NCBI GenBank assembly: GCA_023399055.1
Contig: JAEWQV010000016.1
Coordinates: 310,001-374,000 of the forward strand
Direction: 5' to 3'
Source of the DNA: Bacillota bacterium
Lineage (GTDB): Bacteria; Bacillota; Clostridia; Lachnospirales; Lachnospiraceae
DNA: 64,000 nucleotides
Positions 27,098 to 35,777 of the stretch are shown here, piece after piece (the first letter of the stretch is position 1; each line of letters begins with the position of its first letter). The notes below the pieces were generated by a model that saw only the letters and a list, made by a program, of their open reading frames with translations, had not been told where the DNA came from and searched no databases. Made by a program: the position numbers and the translations under genes.

Positions 27098-27466
27098 ATG
27101 AGTAGTACGATAAGCCGGGTTCTGTCTTGAATGGTCATCTATCTTGACCACATGTTACCATGTGGCTCAAGTATTGCTTTCGCAAATACTACGCGACCTA
27201 CCCTAAAGCACGGCGGGCAACCGTATCGCCTTATGTTCGGTCTTGCTTCGAGTGGGGTTTACATAGCCCCTCCTGTTACCAGAAGAGCGGTGGTCTCTTA
27301 AGCCACCTTTCCATCCTTACCAAGAATTTCGGTAAACCGAAATCCTGGCGGTATATTTCTGTTGCACTAGCCTTGGAGTCACCTCCACCGGACGTTATCC
27401 GGCACTCTGCCCTGTGAAGCCCGGACTTTCCTCACCCATAAGGGCGCGACCATCTGTGCTACTCAC
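27098..27466 (-). ncRNA. rnpB: RNase P RNA, bacterial class A
   Basis: The catalytic RNA of RNase P, which trims the 5' leader from pre-tRNAs. On the minus strand the ends GAGTAGCAC and CGTACTACTC form helix P1. The conserved GAGGAAAGTCCGGGCT (P4 5' strand and CR-I), the ACAGGGCAG region, GGTAAGGATGGAAAGGTG, GTAAACCCCACTCG and the 3' ACAGAACCCGGCTTATC (P4 3' strand) are all in order. The layout, with P6-type and P16/P17-type segments, fits class A rather than the Bacillus class B. The length is about 370 bases. Ends are placed from P1 and may be off by a few bases. Confidence 0.95.
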
Positions 27467-27473
27467 GGTTAGT

Positions 27474-27502
27474 ATTCTAACACGGTATGAGAATTATGTA
27501 AA
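27474..27502 (-). promoter_or_regulatory. Sigma-A promoter of rnpB
   Basis: Read on the minus strand, TTTACA (27502-27497) and TAGAAT (27479-27474) are separated by 17 bases, and the -10 box ends about eight bases before the RNase P RNA 5' end. Confidence 0.7.
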
Positions 27503-27528
27503 TATAATTATAAGATTATGTATTATTT

Positions 27529-27870
27529 AACAGTTAAGCCATAGCTCGATTTCGTTTTTATACAATATACAATCGAAAGTAAGCTTTCTCCTTCTTTACT
27601 AAGGCCATGTAACAGTTTAGCCATAGCTTGATTTCGCTTCGCTACATAAATCGAGCCACCAGATCCTGTGAGATCATGATGGCTTCAACTTACGAACTAT
27701 GAAAATGGAAGAAGAAAAAATATAAGTTAATTATACCATAATTATAAAATTTAGGTAGCGTTTTTTTGAAAATAAAAAATTTATTAATATTCTAAAGTTT
27801 TGTCATATAATTTGTCGAAAAAATGCTAAGGAATCTTTCTATTATAATGTGATAATAACAGTTTAGCCAT
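27529..27870. repeat. Cluster of direct repeats upstream of rnpB
   Basis: AACAGTTAAGCCATAGCTCG plus ATTTCG at 27529-27554 recurs with two changes at 27611-27636, and its first 14 bases recur at 27857-27870. Between the last two lie small hairpins (CTTGATTT/AAATCGAG and GCCACCAGATC/GATCATGATGGC). No gene is seen in 27503-27986, which this cluster mostly occupies. Confidence 0.55.
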
Positions 27871-27986
27871 GCAAATATTTTGATATCAAAACAATTGAAT
27901 TCACTGTGTTACGATCAATGGTCTTAATTGTTAACTAGCTTTATTTGCTAATATATAAGAGTATAGCTGCATATTTATATCACCTG

Positions 27987-28793
27987 TTAGTTGGATGCCG
28001 GGATATTTGATAGATAAGAAAGAAGCTTCTTCGAAATACGTATTTTTTGATAGAGAGCAGCATAGGTGATCTCATCTACTCCATCAATAAAGTTCTGTGG
28101 GAAGTTCTTAGTAATACCATATTCTCTTGTAAGCAAAACCGCTTTATTATAAGCTATCGCAGCTTCTATCTCTGTAGAATAGCAACCAATTATGAAATTA
28201 CCCTTCAGGTGTATTTTTGCCACATACTTCGGTATTCCCTTTTGATAGATTTTGCTCACACCATAATACCGGTTGATTAGCTCAATATTATGGTAGCGAA
28301 AATCATGGGAATCACCATTCATAAAAGAGTAGTCTCGGCCTGCAACTGCGAAATTCTTGATACCATAACGGGACAAGATATTTACCTGCATACCAAAGTC
28401 ACTTACAAAGAGGTGTCCCCCTCGCTTCATAATCTTATGGTGAGCATAATAGAATAAGTCCTCTGCATCAAAGGTATAGTAAATGGTTTTATCTATATAA
28501 TAGAAGAAATAGCGTTTTTTAAGATAAATTGGGTTTTTAAAGTAGATTCCGTTGTCTCGAAAGTTTATCAAAGCTACCCACTTATCAAAGGTTAATATAC
28601 AGTCCAGAGGATAGTTTTCAATAGTCCAAGTAGAGGTTGATTCAATAACTTCACCTGCAAGAAGATAAGCCATGTTTGCAGAAGTTTCCTGCGTATAACT
28701 TCCCAAACTGATATGTTTATTTCTATAGGTAATAGAGGAACGGTAATACACTTCACCATTCTTTTTTCTTGCAGAATAAACACCGGGTAACAT
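27987..28793 (-). CDS. Protein with two AP2-like DNA-binding segments
   Basis: The 268-residue protein has an AP2/ERF-like three-strand-plus-helix segment at each end. The first is about residues 4-50 (YRSSITYRNKHISLGSYTQE...ANMAYLLAGEV, given in part). The second is about 180-230 (YVAKIHLKGNFIIGCYST, EIEAAIAYNKAVLL). In bacteria AP2 segments usually sit in HNH homing endonucleases, but no HNH motif is visible here. The middle (60-170) is rich in Tyr and Phe and unfamiliar. AAGGAGG lies seven bases before the ATG. DNA binding is inferred from the AP2 pattern; target and role are unknown. Confidence 0.65.
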   Translation of the reverse strand: MLPGVYSARKKNGEVYYRSSITYRNKHISLGSYTQETSANMAYLLAGEVIESTSTWTIENYPLDCILTFDKWVALINFRDNGIYFKNPIYLKKRYFFYYIDKTIYYTFDAEDLFYYAHHKIMKRGGHLFVSDFGMQVNILSRYGIKNFAVAGRDYSFMNGDSHDFRYHNIELINRYYGVSKIYQKGIPKYVAKIHLKGNFIIGCYSTEIEAAIAYNKAVLLTREYGITKNFPQNFIDGVDEITYAALYQKIRISKKLLSYLSNIPASN

Positions 28794-29221
28794 TTAAAAC
28801 CTCCTTAGTATAGCTTCTTTTTATAAATATAACAGAAATGAAAGCAATGTGGAATAGTGATTTCTGTATATGTTATGTAAACGATTCCTGGGTCAGAATT
28901 TGTCCTTTATTAATCTTTTCAATGCAAAAAGAAAAGTAAATTCTCCATTTGCAATTGGAATATAACAGTTTTTAAGCACCAATTATACTCAATAAATGGA
29001 ACTAAATGTATTGAATTTGGTACAAGCAGCATTTCTAATGTATAAAAATGGATGTAGCCGCGTAAAATATTTAATATATTGTTAATAATATGTTAAAAAT
29101 TACCTGTACATATTTCACAGATTCTTAACTTTGCATTATACGAATCGTTGGTACAAATGCTCTTTAGTGTTAAATAATGGTAATTATCTATCGTGTCAAA
29201 TAACGAAAATACGTTTGTATT

Positions 29222-29251
29222 ATTGACACAAAAAATAAGGTTGCCCTATAA
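29222..29251 (+). promoter_or_regulatory. Consensus sigma-A promoter of the cell-wall hydrolase
   Basis: TTGACA (29222-29227) and TATAAT (29246-29251) are 18 bases apart. The -35 box is the right arm of an imperfect inverted repeat whose left arm GTGTCAA is at 29193-29199. The rest of the 28794-29319 gap is AT-rich with no gene seen. Confidence 0.7.
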
Positions 29252-29319
29252 TGCTTGGTAGCGTTAACCAGCTATTACATTTTATGGAAACAACAACCAT
29301 TTAGAAAAGAGGAAATAAT

Positions 29320-30201
29320 ATGTCATTAATATACTCGTTTCTTCAAAAGAGACGAATGCAGGAATCACATCATGGTATGGTCATGGTCGTTATTGCTTAT
29401 CTATTATCCATACTTCTGCTGATACTTGGCTCCGATGTTTTCTACAAAATAAATTCAGCAGCAGCGGGCGAAGCAGAGGAGGCAGTTGTAGCACAAGATA
29501 CAGAGCTACAGACCTTTACTAGTTTACCTGGTACATACAGATTTACAGCTTCCTTAGAGGAGCAAATGATTAATCCCTATCAATTGCCTATTAATCTTGA
29601 GGATTTTGATACCGAGGAGGAAGTTGTTGATACTTCGGTGGAAGATACACTTTGGTTCTTAGGTAGTGCAGTAGATAACGAAACCTTTGAGCAAATGCTT
29701 GGACAGCTCGAAGATCATGTGTCAAATATACTTGCTACCGCAGAAAAGCCACAGCAGAATAAGATACAAAGCTTTTCAGTAAATGTAGAGAGCAGCGATT
29801 CTGTTGTAACAGTATCCGAAGAAGAAGTAACCATGCTTGAACGTATTGTTGAGGCAGAAGCAGGCGGCGAAGACATGATCGGCAAAATACTGATCGCCAA
29901 TGTAATCTTTAACCGTATGGCGGATGGTCATTTCCCTGATACAGTAAAGGAGGTAATCTTCCAGAATAAAAATGGTGATTATCAGTTCTCGCCCGTAAAA
30001 TCAAAACGTTACTTTAAAGTAACTGTGTCAAAGGAAACCAAGAAAGCAGTACAGAGAGCTTTAAAGGGAGAGGATTACTCAGAGGGAGCCCTATATTTCA
30101 TTGCAAAGAAACGTGCCTCTGCGGGAGGTTCCGCCTGGTTCAATGCCAACTTAACACGCCTGTTCAGACACGGTGGTCATGAATTCTATAAAAATAAATA
30201 G
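29320..30201 (+). CDS. Membrane-anchored SleB-type cell-wall hydrolase
   Basis: This 293-residue protein has one membrane segment at about residues 19-38, an acidic linker to about 165, and a C-terminal Hydrolase_2 (SleB/CwlJ) domain. Visible marks are LERIVEAEAGGEDMIGKILI with the catalytic-type Glu, ANVIFNRM, FPDTVKEVIFQ, FSPV and a late HGGHEFYK. Such enzymes cut peptidoglycan in spore germination or vegetative wall turnover; the membrane-anchored form with a long linker suggests vegetative or sporulation wall remodelling, but this is inference. AGAGGAA precedes the ATG. Confidence 0.88.
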   Translation: MSLIYSFLQKRRMQESHHGMVMVVIAYLLSILLLILGSDVFYKINSAAAGEAEEAVVAQDTELQTFTSLPGTYRFTASLEEQMINPYQLPINLEDFDTEEEVVDTSVEDTLWFLGSAVDNETFEQMLGQLEDHVSNILATAEKPQQNKIQSFSVNVESSDSVVTVSEEEVTMLERIVEAEAGGEDMIGKILIANVIFNRMADGHFPDTVKEVIFQNKNGDYQFSPVKSKRYFKVTVSKETKKAVQRALKGEDYSEGALYFIAKKRASAGGSAWFNANLTRLFRHGGHEFYKNK

Positions 30202-30206
30202 AGCTA

Positions 30207-30498
30207 TTGTAATATAAAGGATAGGCATGATATAATACATGAAACCTAACTGTTCAGTGCCTTCACAGTTATTTTGCAGCTTACGATGCTATGTACACAA
30301 AACGGATAGAAAGCATCCATTTTGGCATAGAAAGACTCGAATCCACTGCGTAATTCTCGAGGTTCTGAATAGTAATCAGGTATCTTACCCCGGCATATGT
30401 ATGCGTTTATGGAGGCCAGAGAAGACCCTGTATGTACGGGTATGGCAGCCTGCTGGTTAATTGGGGAAGTGAAATATTAGAAAAGGGGATTTGAAGTG
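30207..30498 (+). promoter_or_regulatory. Promoter and long structured leader of thrC
   Basis: TTGTAA (30207-30212), 18 bases, TATAAT (30231-30236). The leader of about 260 bases contains the palindrome TAACTGT-N11-ACAGTTA (30247-30271), GCATATGTATGC, CCCTGTATGTACGGG and CAGCCTGCTGG, all self-pairing. There is no T-box AGGGTGGNACCGCG sequence. A 73-codon open frame in the leader (30239-30460) has no ribosome site and no recognisable content. Confidence 0.5.
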
Positions 30499-31989
30499 AT
30501 GAACCTAATGTACAGAAGCACGAGAGACTCTAAGAATCGTTTGACAGCCTCTGAAGCAGTGCTGCAAGGCCTATCCTCCGATGGAGGTTTATTCGTACCA
30601 GAGCAAATACCAGTATTAGACAAGACAATGGATCAATTATCACAGATGGACTACCGGGAACTTGCCTACGAAGTAATGAAGTTGTTTCTTACTGACTATA
30701 CCGAGCAAGAACTGAAGGATTGTATCAACAAAGCCTATGATGATAAATTCGATACCCCAGAAATAGCACCTTTAAAGCAGGTGGGTCAAGAATACTATTT
30801 AGAATTATTTCATGGACCCACTATTGCCTTTAAGGATATGGCATTGTCTATCTTACCGCATCTGTTAACAAAGGCAGCAAAGAAGAACGATGTCAAAGAA
30901 GAAATCGTAATTCTTACGGCCACTTCTGGTGATACCGGTAAGGCAGCCTTAGCTGGCTTCGCAGATGTAAAAGGCACCAGTATCATTGTATTCTATCCCA
31001 AGGACGGCGTAAGCAGTGTTCAGGAAAAGCAGATGGTTACACAACAGGGAGCCAATACTCATGTTATTGGAATTACCGGTAATTTTGATGATGCACAGAC
31101 CGGTGTAAAGAAGATGTTCAATGATACAGAGCTGTCCAATCGATTAAAAGCTGCGGGTTATCTGTTCTCCTCCGCCAACTCCATTAACATCGGCAGATTA
31201 GTTCCACAGATCGCTTATTATGTCTACTCCTATGCAACATTATATAAGTACAAACAGCTTCAACCAGGTGAGAGTATTAACTTCGCAGTACCCACTGGTA
31301 ACTTCGGTAATATCCTTGCTGCCTACTATGCAAAGGCAATTGGATTACCAATTCATAAGCTGATTTGTGCTTCCAATGAGAATAAAGTTCTCTATGATTT
31401 CTTCCAGACTGGAAGCTATGATCGTAACAGAGACTTCATACTGACAGAATCTCCATCCATGGACATATTAGTGTCCAGTAATCTTGAACGTCTTATTTAT
31501 GCAATAGCAGATAATGACTCTGATAAGACAGCAGAACTTATGGAAGCCCTATCAAAGAAAGGTGCCTATGAGATTACTGTTGACATGAAAGCAAAGCTCG
31601 AGGGCTTTGTTGGGGGCTGGGCGTCCGAAGCAGAGACCAAGGAGGCAATTAAAAAGGTGTATGATGAATACGGTTACGTATTGGACACACATACCGCAGT
31701 TGCTGCCAGTGTATATGATAGATACAAAAAAGAAACTGGAGACAATGCAAAGACAATAATTGTTTCGACAGCAAGTCCTTACAAATTTGCAGCAAGTGTC
31801 CTCACCGCTTTTAATACAGAAATTGGTACAAAATCGGATTATGAACAAGCAGAACTACTAAGCAAGGTATCTGCTACAGAGATACCCAAAGCAGTGGAAG
31901 AATTACAAAATGCTCCAGTACTTCATAATACTGTATGCGAAACAGGAAAAATGCAGTATATTGTTGAGAAAATTTTAAAAATAATCTAA
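30499..31989 (+). CDS. thrC: Threonine synthase
   Basis: This 496-residue PLP enzyme converts O-phosphohomoserine to threonine. It starts MNLMYRSTRDSKNRLTASEA, contains the pyridoxal lysine in HGPTIAFKDMAL, the phosphate loop ATSGDTGKAAL, and VPTGNFGNILAAYYAK. The length (about 500) and the LSSDGGLFVPEQIP N-terminal segment fit the longer bacterial/yeast-type branch. AAGGGGAT precedes the ATG at 30499; an overlapping GTG at 30496 and an in-frame ATG at 30508 are alternatives. No hom or thrB is adjacent. Confidence 0.94.
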   Translation: MNLMYRSTRDSKNRLTASEAVLQGLSSDGGLFVPEQIPVLDKTMDQLSQMDYRELAYEVMKLFLTDYTEQELKDCINKAYDDKFDTPEIAPLKQVGQEYYLELFHGPTIAFKDMALSILPHLLTKAAKKNDVKEEIVILTATSGDTGKAALAGFADVKGTSIIVFYPKDGVSSVQEKQMVTQQGANTHVIGITGNFDDAQTGVKKMFNDTELSNRLKAAGYLFSSANSINIGRLVPQIAYYVYSYATLYKYKQLQPGESINFAVPTGNFGNILAAYYAKAIGLPIHKLICASNENKVLYDFFQTGSYDRNRDFILTESPSMDILVSSNLERLIYAIADNDSDKTAELMEALSKKGAYEITVDMKAKLEGFVGGWASEAETKEAIKKVYDEYGYVLDTHTAVAASVYDRYKKETGDNAKTIIVSTASPYKFAASVLTAFNTEIGTKSDYEQAELLSKVSATEIPKAVEELQNAPVLHNTVCETGKMQYIVEKILKII

Positions 31990-32013
31990 TTGTGACAAAA
32001 GCGTGACATAAAA

Positions 32014-32200
32014 TTGACATATTCAAAGTGCATATTATAGTCATAGTCAACGCAACACAACAGACACTTGTAAAAAAGTCAAGAGAGCGGATGAAGTCAC
32101 ATCCTAACCTGCATCTGGTCGCTTGGTACATAAACGTGTGTCTGTAGATAAGAGGGGTTATCCCATGAGCAGTTTGACTAATATATAATCCACCGAATAA
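32014..32200 (+). promoter_or_regulatory. Strong promoter and possible structured RNA upstream of the surface-protein gene
   Basis: TTGACA (32014-32019), 16 bases, TATAGT (32036-32041). The downstream sequence can fold: CAGACAC pairs with GTGTGTCTG and AGCGGATG partly with CATCTGGTCGCT, followed by GGGGTTATCCCA. This could be a small RNA or the start of a long leader. I match it to no known riboswitch. Confidence 0.4.
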
Positions 32201-32269
32201 AAAGAGCTAGAAAGCAGTACAGGCAGGAAAGTGGATGGTAAAATATCCAAATTGCTGGGTAAAAGGACT

Positions 32270-32297
32270 TGACCTTTTTTTCCTTTATTGCTATAAT
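32270..32297 (+). promoter_or_regulatory. Sigma-A promoter of the surface-protein gene
   Basis: TTGACC (32270-32275), 16 bases, TATAAT (32292-32297). The leader to the ATG at 32426 is about 120 bases, with AAGGAGG eight to nine bases before the start. A long untranslated leader and strong signals are usual for abundant surface proteins. Confidence 0.65.
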
Positions 32298-32425
32298 CTA
32301 CTTGTTATTGGAGGATTATATTAGGGCGTTACTTTTCTGGTTTACGGGGTTTACAAGCTTTGTAAAGTATTAAAGGGCGCGTTATATAACACCAAACCCA
32401 TATATTTTAAGGAGGAAGTAAGAAT

Positions 32426-35128
32426 ATGAAGAATTTCTTTAAGAAATTATCCTTCGTCTTAGCATTAGCGATGATCGTAACAGCAATCGCTCCTGCTGCT
32501 GGAGCATTTGCAGCATCTGCACCTGCACTCAGCGCTAAGGGAACCAAGTACTTATATCTTGGTAATGAAACGAAGAGCAGTCTCGATTTAAACGTAACTA
32601 ACAAACCAGCTGGTGCTAGTTATGTATGGTCATCTTCTAAGAAGACCGTTGCAACCGTAAATAAATACGGTATAGTAAAAGGTGTTAAACAAGGTAAGAC
32701 AACAGTTAGCCTTGCTATCACTAAGAAAGATGGTTCTAAAACCACACTTTCCGTAGATTTCGTTGTTAGAAATAACATCAAATCCTTTACAAGTATTGTA
32801 GATGCTGATGGTGCTGACCTTACTAAGTTAGAAGCTGGTAAAGCTTATGACTTAAACGGCAAATTCATAACTAACGGCGGATCTACAACTTCTACTTCAT
32901 CTGTAGCTAGATGGTCTGTTGACTCTGACAAAGCTACTATTGATGTGAAGACTGGTTTATTCACAGCTAATGAAGCTGGAACATTTAAGGTTACAGTTCG
33001 TGCATTTGAAACTGCAACTGGCGCTGATGCATGGGTTGCTTTAAATGACGCAACTTCTACAGCAGGTGTTAAGGCTTCTGGAACTTTTGAAGTTACTGTA
33101 GTAGCTGATATTGTATCTACAAAGCAGGTTGATACAGATACTTTTGAAGTAACTTTCAATGCCGATATGAGCAAGACTGACCTCTCTGCTACAACAGCAG
33201 TAGTTGCTCAGATTATCAATGGCAAGGAAGTTGTTACTGGTACTGAAAAAATTAAGTCTCTTAAGTTAGATGCAACTGGTAAAGTAGCAACTGTAGATTT
33301 ATATGCAGCTGTTAAAGCTAAAACAGAATATACCTTTACTTATAAGGAATTAGTTGGTAAGTTTACAGCAGCTTCTGTTAGCCTTGCTGATGTAGCATCT
33401 GTTGATTTCGCAGATTCTAAATTTGTATTAGGTGGAACTGCAACTGAACTTAAAAATTCTGTTGTTGGTAAGAACAAAGATGGCGTTGTTATCTATGAAG
33501 CTAAGACAGATACAGATTTTGCAAATGCATTAACATTTAGCTATACAGGTGATTTAAGCAAAGGATATTTATCCGGCAGCACAATTTACCTTTATGAAGA
33601 AGGTTATGTAGCTCCTGTTAAAGTTGAGTTTAATCATTATGCATATAATGCAGAAACTAAGGTATATGATCATATAACAAGCAATGATACAGCTGTTGTT
33701 GTATGTGTTAAGACAGATGCTAGTTTAGATACAGCATCAATTCAGTACGCTGTGTTACCTGGCGGTTCAGCTCCTGATGATAAGACAGTATGGTCACCTA
33801 CAAGCGTTAAAATCGCAGCTGGTGATTCTGGCTATTCTTTCTGGGTTAGATATTTAAATAAAGATGCAGAAAATGCTACTGACTATGAGACTCCTGATAA
33901 CGGAACTAAGTTTGACTTTGAGTCTACTAGACCTGAGATAGCACTTGTAACAGGTCAATATATTTACCCTATTACAGCAGGAACAGTAAGTGTTTTAGTA
34001 AAAGATAAAACTAATCCAAGCAATGTAGTGGTAGTTGGTTCTTTCGATGTTACAGTATTACCTACAAGAGCTTTAAACACTGTTACAATTGATAATAAAT
34101 ATTTAACAGTTAATAACAATACTACTCATGGTAATAAGGGTGATGCAACTGATAAAGTATTAGCTACGATTGTTTCAACAGATACTATGGGAGCTCCTAG
34201 AGCCGTAACCGTAAACAATGATTTAACAGCTTTAAGAGTACCAAGAACAGGTGCAGTAGCTCCTACACTTGTAATCGCTCCTGATGGAGTTGGAAAATAT
34301 ACTATTAAAGTTAATGCAACAAATACTCCAACTGTAGATGCAGGCGCATATACTTATAAGCTAAATATTACAGATGGTACAACAACTAGAACAGAGTTTG
34401 TTACAGTAGTAGTTGTTGATGGACAGACAAACGTAGCCGTAACTTCTTGGAGATTAGAGCTTAGTGATACTTCCTTAGATCTTAAGGATGTAACTACTGC
34501 TAAAACTGTTTCTATGGTTATGGCAGGATATAATAGTAATAATGTTAAAGTTGATGTACTTGCTACTTCTAACTATACTTTAGAGATTTCTAAGAATGGT
34601 ACTGCTGTAGCGAATGCTGGTACTGCAGTATACACACAGACAGCGTTTAAAGCTGTTACAGTTACAGGTTCCGCTATTACACCTGTTGCTGAAGGAACTG
34701 GAACATACCTTGTAACTGTTAAGAATATTAAGGGTGCAGGTAATCCTATTACTAAAGAAACTGGTACTGTAATTGGTTCTGCTACATTTGCTTTAAATGA
34801 TACTACAGCTAGATCCTTTATTGTTGATAGTCCTGTTGTTGATCATGGTACAGTAAAAGATATGTTAAAGGCTGCATTCTCATTTACTATTAACGGTACA
34901 AAAGTAACAGATGCTCTGGAAGCTAATATTACTGGTGTTAAGTATACTATCGCTGGTACTTCATCTACTGATTTAACTACTTTAAATGCAGCTATTAGTG
35001 CAGGAATAAGTATTTATGTTACTGAAATTACTTATGAAGTAACTAATACTCAGGATACATTAAGTACAGCAGATGATACAGTAACCGTACACAAATTTGC
35101 TCCTAAAGCAATTATTAAAGCTAAATAA
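32426..35128 (+). CDS. Large secreted surface protein with bacterial Ig-like domain (S-layer-like)
   Basis: The 900-residue protein has a signal peptide (basic MKNFFKK, hydrophobic core, AFA-AS cleavage after about residue 29), then a BIG2-type Ig-like domain at about 35-115 (TKYLYLGNETKSSLDL, KKTVATVNKYGIVKGVKQGK). The rest is Thr/Val/Ala/Asp-rich beta-strand sequence with few Cys, including a second BIG2-like stretch near 480-540. Codon use is strongly biased to a narrow set (GCT/GCA, ACT/ACA, GTT/GTA), as in very highly expressed genes. No SLH repeats, LPXTG or CWB2 anchors are visible, so how it stays on the wall is unclear. A major surface or S-layer protein is my best inference. It is flanked by its own promoter and terminator. 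Confidence 0.75.
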   Translation: MKNFFKKLSFVLALAMIVTAIAPAAGAFAASAPALSAKGTKYLYLGNETKSSLDLNVTNKPAGASYVWSSSKKTVATVNKYGIVKGVKQGKTTVSLAITKKDGSKTTLSVDFVVRNNIKSFTSIVDADGADLTKLEAGKAYDLNGKFITNGGSTTSTSSVARWSVDSDKATIDVKTGLFTANEAGTFKVTVRAFETATGADAWVALNDATSTAGVKASGTFEVTVVADIVSTKQVDTDTFEVTFNADMSKTDLSATTAVVAQIINGKEVVTGTEKIKSLKLDATGKVATVDLYAAVKAKTEYTFTYKELVGKFTAASVSLADVASVDFADSKFVLGGTATELKNSVVGKNKDGVVIYEAKTDTDFANALTFSYTGDLSKGYLSGSTIYLYEEGYVAPVKVEFNHYAYNAETKVYDHITSNDTAVVVCVKTDASLDTASIQYAVLPGGSAPDDKTVWSPTSVKIAAGDSGYSFWVRYLNKDAENATDYETPDNGTKFDFESTRPEIALVTGQYIYPITAGTVSVLVKDKTNPSNVVVVGSFDVTVLPTRALNTVTIDNKYLTVNNNTTHGNKGDATDKVLATIVSTDTMGAPRAVTVNNDLTALRVPRTGAVAPTLVIAPDGVGKYTIKVNATNTPTVDAGAYTYKLNITDGTTTRTEFVTVVVVDGQTNVAVTSWRLELSDTSLDLKDVTTAKTVSMVMAGYNSNNVKVDVLATSNYTLEISKNGTAVANAGTAVYTQTAFKAVTVTGSAITPVAEGTGTYLVTVKNIKGAGNPITKETGTVIGSATFALNDTTARSFIVDSPVVDHGTVKDMLKAAFSFTINGTKVTDALEANITGVKYTIAGTSSTDLTTLNAAISAGISIYVTEITYEVTNTQDTLSTADDTVTVHKFAPKAIIKAK

Positions 35129-35160
35129 TTTAATATAAATACAAGTATTTATGTTAATAA

Positions 35161-35190
35161 AAAAGAGCGGAATTTATTTCCGCTCTTTTT
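35161..35190 (+). terminator. Terminator of the surface-protein gene
   Basis: GAGCGGAA (35165-35172) pairs with TTCCGCTC (35178-35185), followed by TTTTT and preceded by A residues. The gap to 35436 contains only an imperfect hairpin, CTCCTTTACTG with CAGTAAGGGGGAG at about 35390-35420, and no gene. Confidence 0.92.
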
Positions 35191-35483
35191 GCGTGCGTCT
35201 GGTTGTTGTACGTTCCAATGCGTGAAAGTCATGAATTAGTGCCATAGGGAAAAGGATATAACTAGAAAGCAAGAATGTCTGTACACTGTGGGATGGGATC
35301 TAAAAGAAATTGGATACGGATAATATACTAACTAGTGAGAACTTTTTTTGTTTGACGCCAAGCGGTAATCACATTAACTGGCTCTGTACCTCCTTTACTG
35401 ACAAAACCAGTAAGGGGGAGTATGGGCATGGTATCATAAACTAGACACTTAGATAAGAGAATTCTGTGCAGGGTGGATGGTTT

Positions 35484-35777
35484 ATGGTAAGAAGAAAGTT
35501 TGATAGGAATTTTAAACTAGCAGCAGTAAAGCTTGTTGTTCATGATGAGATGCCTGTTTCTGAAGTATCTAAGCAACTGGGCATTCATTATAATAGTTTA
35601 TATCGCTGGATTCGTGAATACGAAGAGTATGGAGAAAGTGCGTTTCCTGGTCATGGGTGCGCACTTTATAATTATCAGTATGAAATAAATAAATTAAAAA
35701 ATGAAAATATACATCTGCAGGAGGAACTTGAATTATTAAAAAAGTTCCGGGCCTTCTTAAAGAAAAAGAATGTGTGA
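35484..35777 (+). CDS. IS3-family OrfA (helix-turn-helix protein)
   Basis: The 97-residue protein has an N-terminal HTH (FDRNFKLAAVKLVV, VSEVSKQLGIHYNSLYRWI) and a C-terminal leucine-zipper-like coiled coil (INKLKNENIHLQEELELL), the normal OrfA plan for binding the IS ends. It is intact. GGTGGATGG lies upstream of the ATG at 35484; a GTG at 35466 is an alternative. The partner OrfB is broken, so no complete transposase should be made here. Confidence 0.82.
   Translation: MVRRKFDRNFKLAAVKLVVHDEMPVSEVSKQLGIHYNSLYRWIREYEEYGESAFPGHGCALYNYQYEINKLKNENIHLQEELELLKKFRAFLKKKNV

Noticed and set aside
27160..27417. 85-codon open frame overlapping rnpB
   Set aside because: It lies within the RNase P RNA on the opposite strand, whose conserved elements explain the sequence.
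30239..30460. 73-codon open frame in the thrC leader, considered as a leader peptide
   Set aside because: It is too long for a leader peptide, has no run of Thr or Ile codons and no ribosome site.
30240..30498. T-box riboswitch before thrC
   Set aside because: The conserved AGGGTGGNACCGCG antiterminator sequence is absent.
32040..32200. c-di-GMP or ydaO-type riboswitch before the surface-protein gene
   Set aside because: The conserved core sequences of those classes could not be found.
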